Shown: piece after piece, positions 33,250 to 41,433 of the stretch
Numbering within the stretch: position 1 is the stretch's first letter
How the letters are laid out: each line of letters starts with the position of its first letter
Assembly: GCF_000442255.1 (NCBI RefSeq)
Contig: NZ_KE557276.1
Span: forward strand, 111,216 to 175,215
Origin: Salipiger mucosus DSM 16094
GTDB lineage: Bacteria > Pseudomonadota > Alphaproteobacteria > Rhodobacterales > Rhodobacteraceae
Length of the DNA stretch: 64,000 nucleotides
Direction of reading: 5' to 3'
Position numbers and translations under genes: made by a program
Notes under the pieces: generated by a model
Databases searched by the model: none
What the model saw: only the letters and a program-made list of their open reading frames with translations
Told to the model about the DNA's origin: nothing

Positions 33250-34853
33250 TGACGCGATCGTTGACCCGGGTGCCGCTGGTACCACGCAAGAAGGGCGCGG
33301 CGCGCGCCCGCGACGCGGGGTTCGCCGGGACCGAGCCCTACGTCGCGGCCGACACCGGCATCGACACGATGTCGGGCTTCCTGCCGTCGAACCGTGCGGT
33401 CGATTCCGAGATCCTGCCGAACCGGGACCGGGCGACGGCGCGCGCGCGGGACCTGGTGCGCAACAACGGCTGGGCCGCCGGCGGGATCGCCAAGGAGGTA
33501 GACTCGGTCATCGGCGCCAATTTCCGGCCGCTGCTGAAGCCGGACTGGCGGGCGCTGGGGCTGAGCTCTGAGTGGGCGCGCGAGTTCAAGGAGGAGGTCG
33601 AGGCGCGCTGGCGCAGCTACGCGGAAGACCCGCGCTGCCTCGCCGACACGACGCGGGCGCAGCCGGTGCCGCAGATGTTCGGCACGGCCTACCGCACCTA
33701 CCTGATCGAGGGCGAGGCGTTGGGTCTGCTGAACTGGCGCCCCTCGCGGCCCACGAAGACGACGCTGCGGCTGGTGGACCCGGACCTGCTGTCGAACCCG
33801 ATGGACGGGCCGGACCAGGCGCGGCTGCGCGGCGGCATCGAGATCAGCCGCGACGGCGTGGCCCGGGCCTACCACTTCCGGCAGGGCCACCCTGAGGCGC
33901 TCTGGGCCGATACGACCGATCCCTGGCGCTGGAAGCGCATCGCTCGCGAGACGCGCCACGGCCGGCCGCAGGTGCTGCACTTCTTCGACAAGACGCGGGA
34001 TGGGCAGACGCGCGGGATCTCGCGGCTGGCGCCCATCGTCGAGCGGCTGCGGATGGAGGACCACTACAGCCGGGTCGAGCTGCAGGCGGCGGTGATCAAC
34101 GCGGTGCTCGCGGCCTTCATCAAGTCGCCCATGGGGCCCGAGGTGATCGACGAGCTCTTCTCCGATGGCGGCGGCGAGGGCTTCCTGAACTTCCAGTCGG
34201 CGCGCCAGAAGTTCTACGGCGACAACGGCGGCGTGAAGGTCGGCGGGGCGCGCGTCCAGGCGCTCTATCCCAACGATGAGATCGGCATGGTGCAGACCGC
34301 GCGGCCGGCGGCGCAATACGCGGACTTCGAATCCGCCGTGCTGCGCAACATCGCCTCGGGGCTGGGCATCAGCTACGAGCAGCTGGCCTCGGACTGGACG
34401 AAGACCAACTACTCGAGCGCCCGGGCGGCGATGATCGAGATCTGGCGTGGCTGGAGCGCGCGGCGCACGGCCTTCGCGCGGGGCTTCTGCCAGCCCTTCT
34501 TCATGGCCTGGCTCGAAGAGCAGGTGCTCGACGGGCACATCGTGCTGCCCGCGGGCGCGCCGGACTTCCACGCCTTCTGGCCGGCCTATTCCCGGGCCAA
34601 GTGGATCGGACCGGGCAAGGGCTTCGTCGATCCGGTCAAGGAAGCCCAGGCCGCCGCGATGCGCGTGGCGCTCGGGCTCTCGACGCTGGAGGAGGAGGCG
34701 GCCGAGCTGACCGGTACCGACTACGGCGACAACATGGCCCAGATCCGGGCCGAGATCGCGGACATGCCCGAGGGCACGCTGCACCCGATGCAGGAAAGCT
34801 TCGCGAAGCTGCTCGGCCACAACGGCGGGCCCCAGATGACCCCAGAGGACTGA
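33249..34853 (+). CDS. phage portal protein (lambda gpB family)
   Basis: This 534-residue portal protein forms the dodecameric ring at the head vertex. It has N-terminal RARDLVRNNGWAAGGI and central YRTYLIEGEALGLLNW segments typical of the lambda portal family. DRATARARD near the start and LGISYEQLASDWTKTNYSSARAA are further family hallmarks. It sits between gpW and the gpC-like protease as in lambda. Confidence 0.93.
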   Translation: MTRSLTRVPLVPRKKGAARARDAGFAGTEPYVAADTGIDTMSGFLPSNRAVDSEILPNRDRATARARDLVRNNGWAAGGIAKEVDSVIGANFRPLLKPDWRALGLSSEWAREFKEEVEARWRSYAEDPRCLADTTRAQPVPQMFGTAYRTYLIEGEALGLLNWRPSRPTKTTLRLVDPDLLSNPMDGPDQARLRGGIEISRDGVARAYHFRQGHPEALWADTTDPWRWKRIARETRHGRPQVLHFFDKTRDGQTRGISRLAPIVERLRMEDHYSRVELQAAVINAVLAAFIKSPMGPEVIDELFSDGGGEGFLNFQSARQKFYGDNGGVKVGGARVQALYPNDEIGMVQTARPAAQYADFESAVLRNIASGLGISYEQLASDWTKTNYSSARAAMIEIWRGWSARRTAFARGFCQPFFMAWLEEQVLDGHIVLPAGAPDFHAFWPAYSRAKWIGPGKGFVDPVKEAQAAAMRVALGLSTLEEEAAELTGTDYGDNMAQIRAEIADMPEGTLHPMQESFAKLLGHNGGPQMTPED

Positions 34854-34857
34854 CCCC

Positions 34858-36279
34858 ATGGATTACCCGCAACTCGCGCAGCGTGTGTTTCACACGCCGC
34901 TTCTGGCTGCGCCGGCCAAGGCCGCGGCCTTTGCCGCCGGTCTCGGCCCGCGCCTGCTGGGCGCCCCGGTGCAGGTCGAGGGCGCCGAGCCCACGGCCGC
35001 GACCCGGGCGCGCCCGCAGGCCTCGGTGCTGGACGACCGGCTGGAAGACGAGATCCGCATGGGCCGGCGCACGCCCTTCCGCAGCATCGAGGGCGCGGCG
35101 GTGATCCCGATCACCGGCTCGCTGGTGCATCGTGGCAGCTTTCTCGGCGAGTCTCTCTCGGGGCACCAGTCCTACGAGGGGATCTCGGCGCAGCTCACGG
35201 CGGCGCGCGAGTCCCCGATGGTGCGCGGCGTCGCGCTGGAGATCGACAGCTTCGGCGGCGAGGTCGCGATGTGCTTCGAACTGGCCGAGGAGATCCGCGC
35301 ATTGCGCGCCGAGAAGCCCGTCTGGGCCTTCGTTTCGGCGCATGCCTTCTCGGCCGCCTACGCGCTCGCCTCGCAGGCCGACCGGATCATCATCCCGCGC
35401 TCCGGCGGGGTGGGCTCGATCGGGGTCATCTGCATGCACGCCGACTACAGCCAGCGGCTGGAGGATGGCGGCATCCGCGTCACGGTCATCGCCGCCGGCG
35501 CGCGCAAAGCCGAGGGCAACCCCTACGAGCCGCTGCCCGAGGCCGTGCGCGCGCGCCTGGCGCAGGAATGCGAGGACCTGCGGGTCCTCTTTGCCGAGAC
35601 GGTCGGCGAGGGCCGGGGCGCGGCGCTCACCGCCGAGGCCGCGCTCGCCACCGAGGCGGGAACCTTCATCGGCCAGAAGGCGGTGGACGTCGGGCTCGCC
35701 GACGAGGTGGCCAGCCCCCGCGCGGCCTTCGAGCGCTTCCTCGCGCAGATCAACGGGCGGTCGGTTCCGGCGCCCACGCAAGCCAGCAAGCAAGGAGACC
35801 AGACCATGAGCAATCGCACCGATCCCCAGGGGCAGCAGCCCCCGCAGCAGGCCGCCTCGGCCCCGACGCATCAGCCCGCCGCGAGCGAGGCGCCGACGCC
35901 CGCCGCGCCCACGACGCAGGCCGGCGGCGATGCCCCGGCACAGCCGAGTGCCAGCGCCCCCGCGCAGCCCGGTGCCAACGCGCCCACGCCCGATCCGGCC
36001 CCGGCCAAGGGCGCCAGCGACGAGCGGACCCGCATCGCGGGCATCCTGAACCACCCAGAGGCCGAAGGCCGGGCGGATCTCGCCAAGAGCTTCGCCTTCG
36101 AGAGCGAGATGAGCGTCGACGAGGCGGCCAAGCACCTGGCGGCGGCGCCGAAGTCGGGCAGCGGCCAGACGCTGAGCGCGGCGATGGATGCCGAGGCCAC
36201 CGAGCTGGACGCGCCGCCCGCCGCCGGTGGCGATGCGCCGCGCATGGCGGACCGTATGAAGGGCCGCTTCGCGAACTGA
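34858..36279 (+). CDS. S49-family capsid protease (gpC-like) with scaffold C-terminus
   Basis: This 473-residue protein has an S49/SppA-type protease domain over residues about 80-300. S165 in SAHAFSAAYALAS and K217 in AGARKAEGNPYEP form the expected Ser/Lys dyad. The C-terminal 157 residues are a Pro/Ala/Gln-rich scaffold-like tail that can also be made separately from 35806. In lambda gpC has the same design. It probably matures the procapsid. Confidence 0.9.
   Translation: MDYPQLAQRVFHTPLLAAPAKAAAFAAGLGPRLLGAPVQVEGAEPTAATRARPQASVLDDRLEDEIRMGRRTPFRSIEGAAVIPITGSLVHRGSFLGESLSGHQSYEGISAQLTAARESPMVRGVALEIDSFGGEVAMCFELAEEIRALRAEKPVWAFVSAHAFSAAYALASQADRIIIPRSGGVGSIGVICMHADYSQRLEDGGIRVTVIAAGARKAEGNPYEPLPEAVRARLAQECEDLRVLFAETVGEGRGAALTAEAALATEAGTFIGQKAVDVGLADEVASPRAAFERFLAQINGRSVPAPTQASKQGDQTMSNRTDPQGQQPPQQAASAPTHQPAASEAPTPAAPTTQAGGDAPAQPSASAPAQPGANAPTPDPAPAKGASDERTRIAGILNHPEAEGRADLAKSFAFESEMSVDEAAKHLAAAPKSGSGQTLSAAMDAEATELDAPPAAGGDAPRMADRMKGRFAN
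35806..36279 (+). CDS. nested scaffolding protein (Nu3-like)
   Basis: An in-frame ATG inside the protease gene is preceded by AAGGAG 8 bases upstream, giving a 157-residue product identical to the C-terminus of the protease. Lambda makes its scaffold Nu3 in the same way from within gene C. The sequence is low-complexity and then helical, as expected for a scaffold. Confidence 0.65.
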   Translation: MSNRTDPQGQQPPQQAASAPTHQPAASEAPTPAAPTTQAGGDAPAQPSASAPAQPGANAPTPDPAPAKGASDERTRIAGILNHPEAEGRADLAKSFAFESEMSVDEAAKHLAAAPKSGSGQTLSAAMDAEATELDAPPAAGGDAPRMADRMKGRFAN

Positions 36280-36335
36280 GCCCGCCCGGCAGCACCGGGA
36301 CGACCTGACCCCCCTGGCATCGAAGGAGACACGAC

Positions 36336-36704
36336 ATGCCGACCAAGAGCGAGGGCGCAACGCCCGGTGACTTCCTCCTCTTCGAGGAGAACGACGCGTA
36401 CAGCCGCGATGAGGTGACCATCGCCGCCGGCGCGGACCTTGAGCCCGGCACCGTGCTGGGCATGGTGACCGCTTCCGGGAAGTACGTGGCGAGCGATGAA
36501 GCCGCCGCGGACGGCTCGGAATCGGCCGTGGCCGTGCTGGTCACGCCCGCCGCGGCCGCCGAGGCCGACGTCCAGGCCGTGGTCCTGGCGCGTCACGCGC
36601 GGGTGCGCCGCCTCGGGCTCACCTTCGACGCCTCCTACGACACCGAGACCAAGCGCGACGCGGCGGCTGCCAGCCTGAAAGGGCAGGGCATCCTCGTCAC
36701 CTGA
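36336..36704 (+). CDS. head decoration protein (gpD-like)
   Basis: This 122-residue protein matches the lambda gpD/SHP family of capsid-stabilising trimers. It has the N-terminal FLLFEENDAYSRDEVTIAAG and central LEPGTVLGMVTASGKY segments. It sits between the protease/scaffold and the major capsid gene. Confidence 0.88.
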   Translation: MPTKSEGATPGDFLLFEENDAYSRDEVTIAAGADLEPGTVLGMVTASGKYVASDEAAADGSESAVAVLVTPAAAAEADVQAVVLARHARVRRLGLTFDASYDTETKRDAAAASLKGQGILVT

Positions 36705-36783
36705 GACCGGCTCGCCGGGCACGGTCCGGCGGGCTTCACCATCGCGCCCGGCGCGGCGCATCTGCAATTGAGGGAGCCTTTTC

Positions 36784-37821
36784 ATGGCCCATATGAACAT
36801 CTTCCAGAACGACGCCTTCCGGGCCATGGAACTCGGCGAGGCCATCCGCGTGATCCCCAACCAGTGGGGCATGATCGGCAACATGGGGCTCTTCGTCCCG
36901 AAGCCGATCCGGGGCACCAAGTTCTCGATCGAGAAGCACAACGGCGTGCTGCAGCTGGTGCAGTCCTCGAGCCGGGGCACCTCGCTGCCGGGCCAGGCGC
37001 GCGGCAAGCGCGACCTGCTCGACTTCCGCACCGAGCGCTTCGGGCTGAAGTCGCGCATCGTCGCCGACGATGTCGACGGCATCCGTGCCTTCGGCTCCGA
37101 GACCGAGCTGAAGCAGGTCATGGACGAGGTGGCCGATCGCCAGGTCGAGCTGCGCGGCTCGATCGACATCACCCGGGAGTACCTGCGCGCGGGCGCCCTG
37201 CAGGGCAAGGTGCTCGATGCCGACGGCTCGACGCTGGTCGACCTGCACTCGGCCTTCGGCATCACCCGCAAGTCGGTGGACTTCGTGCTGGGCACGAGCA
37301 CCACGGATCTCGGCGCCAAGGCGCGGGAAGTTACGCGGCACATCCGCACCAACCTGCTGGGCGACGTGATGACCGGCGTGCTGGGCCTGACCCATCCCGA
37401 GTTCACCGACAAGCTCATGGGGCACGCGGACTTCAAGGAGCGCTACAAGTACTTCCAGAACCAGAACGGCGGCGATCCGCTGCGCGACGATACCTCGGCG
37501 GGTTTCGACTTCGCCGGGATCACCTGGAAGGAATACCAGGGCGAGGGGCCGGTCCCGCAGGAAGACGGCACCACCGTCACCCGCAGCTTCGTGCCCGCGG
37601 GCGAGGCCAGCTTCCTGCCGCTCGGCACGCGCCAGACCTTCCGCCAGTTCAACGGCTCGCCGGACTACGTGGGCATGACAAACCTGCCCGGGCAGGAGTT
37701 CTACTCGGCGCTCTTCCCTGACCGCCAGGAGGACCGCTTCGTCGACGTCGAGGCGATGATGCAGACGCTGCCGATGTGCATGCGTCCCGCCGTCCTGGTG
37801 CGCGGCCACAGCTCCAACTGA
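36784..37821 (+). CDS. major capsid protein (gpE family)
   Basis: This 345-residue protein matches the phage major capsid protein E family. Segments include GMIGNMGLFVPKPIRG, a VADDVDGIRAFGSE loop, and C-terminal QEDRFVDVEAMMQTLPM. It is the expected partner of the D-like decoration protein directly upstream. It should form the icosahedral shell. Confidence 0.92.
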   Translation: MAHMNIFQNDAFRAMELGEAIRVIPNQWGMIGNMGLFVPKPIRGTKFSIEKHNGVLQLVQSSSRGTSLPGQARGKRDLLDFRTERFGLKSRIVADDVDGIRAFGSETELKQVMDEVADRQVELRGSIDITREYLRAGALQGKVLDADGSTLVDLHSAFGITRKSVDFVLGTSTTDLGAKAREVTRHIRTNLLGDVMTGVLGLTHPEFTDKLMGHADFKERYKYFQNQNGGDPLRDDTSAGFDFAGITWKEYQGEGPVPQEDGTTVTRSFVPAGEASFLPLGTRQTFRQFNGSPDYVGMTNLPGQEFYSALFPDRQEDRFVDVEAMMQTLPMCMRPAVLVRGHSSN

Positions 37822-37887
37822 GGCTGAGGTCTGACCCGACATCGCGCCCGGCGGCATTCGCCGGGCCACTTCCAGAGGAGAGAGATC

Positions 37888-38271
37888 ATGGCAAAGAGCA
37901 AGGCCAAGGCCGCGCTGGTGCACGTCAAGATGAGCGCGGCGCATACCTACAAGACGGGCCTCTCGACGCGGCGCACGCTGCCCGAGGGCTGGACCGGCGA
38001 GGTGCCCGCCGATGTGGCGAAGGAGATCGAGGCGGAGAAGAAGGGCGCCCGCGTCAAGTCCGCCCCGGCGGCGAAGAGCGACGACACCACCTCCGACCAG
38101 AGCGCTGGCGCGAAGGGCGACGCGGCGAATGCCGGGGCGTCCGACACCGAGGGTGCCGCCGGTGCCAAGGCAGGCGACGCGTCGTCCGAGTCCGGCGATC
38201 AGGCGGGGTTCGCCGGTGCCGACGAAGGGCAGGGCGACAGCGCCGCCTCCGACGACAAAGCGGCCGGCTGA
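37888..38271 (+). CDS. low-complexity head-region protein
   Basis: This 127-residue protein has a structured basic N-terminus (about 50 residues) and a long acidic Ala/Gly/Asp/Ser-rich tail (AGAKGDAANAGASDTEG). Proteins in this position in lambda-like phages (gpFI) assist packaging, but similarity here is positional only. Confidence 0.6.
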   Translation: MAKSKAKAALVHVKMSAAHTYKTGLSTRRTLPEGWTGEVPADVAKEIEAEKKGARVKSAPAAKSDDTTSDQSAGAKGDAANAGASDTEGAAGAKAGDASSESGDQAGFAGADEGQGDSAASDDKAAG

Positions 38272-38277
38272 TCCGCC

Positions 38278-38580
38278 ATGGACCCCTTCCTCCGCAGTGT
38301 CCGGGATACCTTCCGGCGCCACGGGATCGACGCCACGCTTGATCCCGATGGCGCCGCGAAGGAGGTGCGCCTCCTGCCGACGCGGCCTGACGACATCGCC
38401 GATGTCGGCAGCCTGCGCATCCAGGACGCGACGGGTCTCTTCGAGATCCTGGCGGAGGACTTCACCGGCTTCGGCAATGGCGCAATCCTCGCGATGGGGG
38501 CCGAGCGGCGCAAGGTGCAGCACACCCGGGTGCCCGACCCCCGGCGCCACAAGGTCCTGCTCGACACGGTGGCGGCATGA
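38278..38580 (+). CDS. head-tail connector protein (gpFII-like position)
   Basis: This 100-residue protein begins MDPFLRSVRDTFRRHGIDA. It contains a beta-rich middle (LRIQDATGLFEILAEDF) typical of small phage head-tail joining proteins. It overlaps the next gene by ATGA. Assignment is by size, order and fold-like pattern. Confidence 0.65.
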   Translation: MDPFLRSVRDTFRRHGIDATLDPDGAAKEVRLLPTRPDDIADVGSLRIQDATGLFEILAEDFTGFGNGAILAMGAERRKVQHTRVPDPRRHKVLLDTVAA

Positions 38581-39248
38581 CGCGCGACAGGATCGAGGCC
38601 GCGCTCGAGGGGGATCTTCGGGCCTTCATGGAGGATGAGCTGCGGATTTCCGAGCAGGCCGTCACCAAGGGGCTTCGCGCAGCGGGGGACCGATTGAAGC
38701 GTCGGCTGCGGCAGGATGTCGTCTCGGCCGGGCTCGGGCGGCGCTTGTCGAAAAACTGGCAGAGCCGGACCTATCCGAAGAATGGCGCCTCGCTCGGGGC
38801 GGCCACCACGGTCTCGGCCAAGGCGCCGCAACTGATGCGCGCTTTCGAGGAAGGCTCGAAGATCCGCGCCACGGGCGGGCGGTTCCTTGCGATCCCGACG
38901 CCGGCGGCGCCGAAACAGGGTGTCGGCCGGAAGCGCCTGACGCCCGAGACCTTCCCGGAGCACCGTTTCGGCCCGCTACGTTTCGTGCCGCGCCGCAACG
39001 GGCTTGCGCTCCTGGTGGTCGACAACCAGCGCGAGCGGAAGGGTAAGCGTGGCGGCTATGCGCTGTCGCGCAGCAAGCGCGCGCGCAAGACGGGCTACGG
39101 CCTGCTGAGCGTGCCGATGTTCGTGCTGGTGCCGCAGGTCCGCCTGAAGCCCCGGCTCAACATCGAGCAGATCACCCGCGAGGCGGTGGCCGGTCTCGCG
39201 TCGGACATCGATGCGGCCTTCCGCACGATGCCGGACCGGAGGCGCTGA
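38577..39248 (+). CDS. DUF6441-family tail protein (gpZ-like position)
   Basis: This 223-residue protein contains a VTKGLRAAGDRLKRRLRQDV helix and FRFVPRRNGLALLVVDNQ-like segments matching DUF6441, found in many Rhodobacteraceae phages between head and tail genes. In lambda this place is held by gpZ, which completes the tail. It overlaps both neighbours. Confidence 0.75.
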   Translation: MTRDRIEAALEGDLRAFMEDELRISEQAVTKGLRAAGDRLKRRLRQDVVSAGLGRRLSKNWQSRTYPKNGASLGAATTVSAKAPQLMRAFEEGSKIRATGGRFLAIPTPAAPKQGVGRKRLTPETFPEHRFGPLRFVPRRNGLALLVVDNQRERKGKRGGYALSRSKRARKTGYGLLSVPMFVLVPQVRLKPRLNIEQITREAVAGLASDIDAAFRTMPDRRR

Positions 39249-39685
39249 TGCCAAGCCCGCATGAAGCCGCGGTCGTCGCCCTCGAACAGGTCCTCGCGAT
39301 CTATTCGCCGATTGCCGTGATGCGCGAAGAGGAGCTTCCGATCGCCTGCCCGGCAGCGGGCCTGATGAATATCCGGCCCGAGGATCCCGAGGAGGAGGAC
39401 CAGCGGCTCGGTTCCGGCATTCGTGAGTGGAGCCGGCTCATCGAGATCGAATGCGTCGTGCAGGCCGACACCTCCGACCGGCGGAACGAACTGCTCGACA
39501 ACATGCTGACCTCGGTCGCGGGCTTTCTGCTGGCCAACCGCACGCTCGGCGGTGCGGTCGACTACCTGCAGCCCGGCGCGCCGGAGAACAGCGAAGTCGT
39601 CCCGATGGAAGGGACCGACAGCCTCAAGGGCGCCGTGCTGCCCGTGACGATCTACTACGAAACCACCGACAACCCGATGGAGTGA
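39248..39685 (+). CDS. tail completion/terminator protein (gpU-like)
   Basis: This 145-residue protein matches the size and order of gpU-like tail terminators. It has a mixed alpha/beta pattern including WSRLIEIECVVQADTSD. Its ATG shares a base with the upstream stop. The next gene is the tail tube. Confidence 0.7.
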   Translation: MPSPHEAAVVALEQVLAIYSPIAVMREEELPIACPAAGLMNIRPEDPEEEDQRLGSGIREWSRLIEIECVVQADTSDRRNELLDNMLTSVAGFLLANRTLGGAVDYLQPGAPENSEVVPMEGTDSLKGAVLPVTIYYETTDNPME

Positions 39686-39689
39686 TCCC

Positions 39690-40664
39690 ATGCCCAATGC
39701 CCGCGGAAACGAAGCCAAGCTGCTGTCCCGCCGCCAGGCCGCCTTCGGCACCGCCGAAAGCGCCTCGGACGGCCTGTTCCATGCGCTGCCCTTCTACAGC
39801 TACAACGTCGTGCCGAGCGGGGAGCTGGCCAACGACGATGCCAACTACGGCGATGCCTTTCCCGGCGAGGTCGTCGCGGGGCTGCGCAACCTCTCGGGTG
39901 GCATGGAAGTGCCCATGGGCCTGAACTCGCTCGGCTGGCACCTGGCCATGCTGCTGGGCTTGCCCACGACCTCGGGCACCACCGACTACACCCATGTCTT
40001 CACCGCCGCCGCGCAGCCCACGCCGCTGCTGGCCACCCACGGCATCAGCCATGTGGGCGTGTCCCAGCACTTCACGCAGGACAGTCTCGCGATGACCGGC
40101 ATGGAGATCCAGGCGGCCAAGAACGGCCAGCGCCAGCGGGTCACCTTCAACCTCGCCGGGCGCGAGGAGGTCAAGGCCGGCGCCACGCTCGACAGCACGC
40201 CCGTCGCCTTTGATCCCGACCCGGTGCCGGTGGGTTTCCAGGGCGGGCTGCAGATCGACGGCACGGCGGCGGCGGCCGTCACCCAGGCGAGCCTCACGCT
40301 CAACACCGGCGTTGCCGCCGACCAGGAGACGCTGAACGGCGAGGCCACGGCCGCCGCGATGGACCCGGGCTTCTGGGATCTCTCGGGCGCGCTCACCGCG
40401 CGCTTCCGCGATGCCGCGCTCTACGATCTCGCCAACAACGGCACCGCCCTGGCGCTCACGCTCAAGTGGACCATCAGCGCGACCTACGACCTGGAGATCG
40501 CGGTGCCCTCGGTCCAGCTGGAACGCACCGGCGTGCCGGTCGACGGCCGCGACATCATCAGCTCCTCTTACAACTGGCGCACCAACCGGCCGGCGAGCGG
40601 GGCGGAGCTGATCACGGTCACGCTGAAGAACGCCACCGCGGACTACGCGAACCCGGTGGTCTGA
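39690..40664 (+). CDS. major tail tube protein (gpV-like)
   Basis: This 324-residue, beta-rich protein resembles phage tail tube proteins. It has VVAGLRNLSGGMEVPMGLN near the start and GFQGGLQIDGTAAAAVTQASLTL mid-protein, then repeated beta segments. It precedes the tail chaperone gene with a TGATG overlap. It should form the inner tube of the siphovirus tail. Confidence 0.85.
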   Translation: MPNARGNEAKLLSRRQAAFGTAESASDGLFHALPFYSYNVVPSGELANDDANYGDAFPGEVVAGLRNLSGGMEVPMGLNSLGWHLAMLLGLPTTSGTTDYTHVFTAAAQPTPLLATHGISHVGVSQHFTQDSLAMTGMEIQAAKNGQRQRVTFNLAGREEVKAGATLDSTPVAFDPDPVPVGFQGGLQIDGTAAAAVTQASLTLNTGVAADQETLNGEATAAAMDPGFWDLSGALTARFRDAALYDLANNGTALALTLKWTISATYDLEIAVPSVQLERTGVPVDGRDIISSSYNWRTNRPASGAELITVTLKNATADYANPVV

Positions 40665-41125
40665 TGGTTCTGAGGCTTCAGCGCCGCCTTGGCGGCGCGC
40701 GTGACATCGAGCTGGGCTACGGCGTCGTGGTCTCGCACCGTGCCTTCACCTACGGCGACCTGCGCGAGGCGGAGGCCACGGCCATGCGGCTGGCGCGCCA
40801 GACGCTGCCCGCCGATCGCGCCTTCAATGCCGAGTGCATCGACGACGAGGATCTCGGGCCGGAGCACGACGAGGCACTGCGCGGGCAACTCGCGCGGCAC
40901 CTGGTCAAGCTGCTGCTGATGCGCTTCGGCACCGGCTGGCAGGGCGTCGAGGGCGAGGATGGCGCACCCGCGCCGCTGACCGCCGAGACGCTGGACACCT
41001 TCCTCGATCTCTTTCCGGGCGTCGCCACGACGCTGCACGCGGGCCTGCTGGCCCCCTGGGCCGAGTTGGAACGGGAGGGAAACGGCTCCGCGCCCTTGCA
41101 AGATACCGCCACGGCGGAGGCTTGA
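40664..41125 (+). CDS. tail assembly chaperone G
   Basis: This is a 153-residue protein whose position and size match lambda gpG, which coats the tape measure during tail assembly. It carries a slippery heptamer GGGAAAC in codons 138-140 (41077-41083), in the X XXY YYZ register. Normal decoding ends at the TGA at 41123-41125; a -1 slip would extend into the downstream frame. Confidence 0.8.
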   Translation: MVLRLQRRLGGARDIELGYGVVVSHRAFTYGDLREAEATAMRLARQTLPADRAFNAECIDDEDLGPEHDEALRGQLARHLVKLLLMRFGTGWQGVEGEDGAPAPLTAETLDTFLDLFPGVATTLHAGLLAPWAELEREGNGSAPLQDTATAEA

Positions 41126-41433
41126 GCCACTGCGCGGGATGCCGGGACGCGCCCGGCTTTTCCTGCGAGCGGTTCGGCGGCAAGGGCGCGTGCCCCGAAG
41201 ACACCCACGCGCCGCGCTCCGTCGAGGGGCGCGCCATCGCCGCGGCCGGTTTGGAGATCTTCCACCAGCGCCGCGTCGGCCCCGGCGGCTACGCCGGGCT
41301 CGACATGCCCGCCTGCCTCGCGCTCACCCGGGCGCAGGGCATTCCCGATGACATCGCAAGCCTGCTGCTGCCCTCCTGGGAGGCCGGCCTCCTGGAGGCC
41401 GCCGCGAAGCAGCGCGAGGACAAGGACGCATGA
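40664..41433 (+). CDS. G-T fusion made by -1 ribosomal frameshift
   Basis: The zero-frame codons GGA (41078-41080) and AAC (41081-41083) follow a G, giving the classical slippery G GGA AAC. After a -1 slip translation continues CGG CTC CGC... through SHCAGCRDAPGFSCERFGG and ends at 41433. Lambda G-T uses the closely related GGGAAAG. The T part has no good start codon of its own (a TTG at 41122 lacks a spaced site). The fusion would be 256 residues. The downstream T part has four cysteines. Confidence 0.72.
41077..41083 (+). promoter_or_regulatory. -1 frameshift slippery site GGGAAAC
   Basis: GGGAAAC is in the correct register relative to gene G. The frame after a -1 slip is exactly the one open to 41433, and it ends four bases into the tape-measure gene start. 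Confidence 0.75.
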
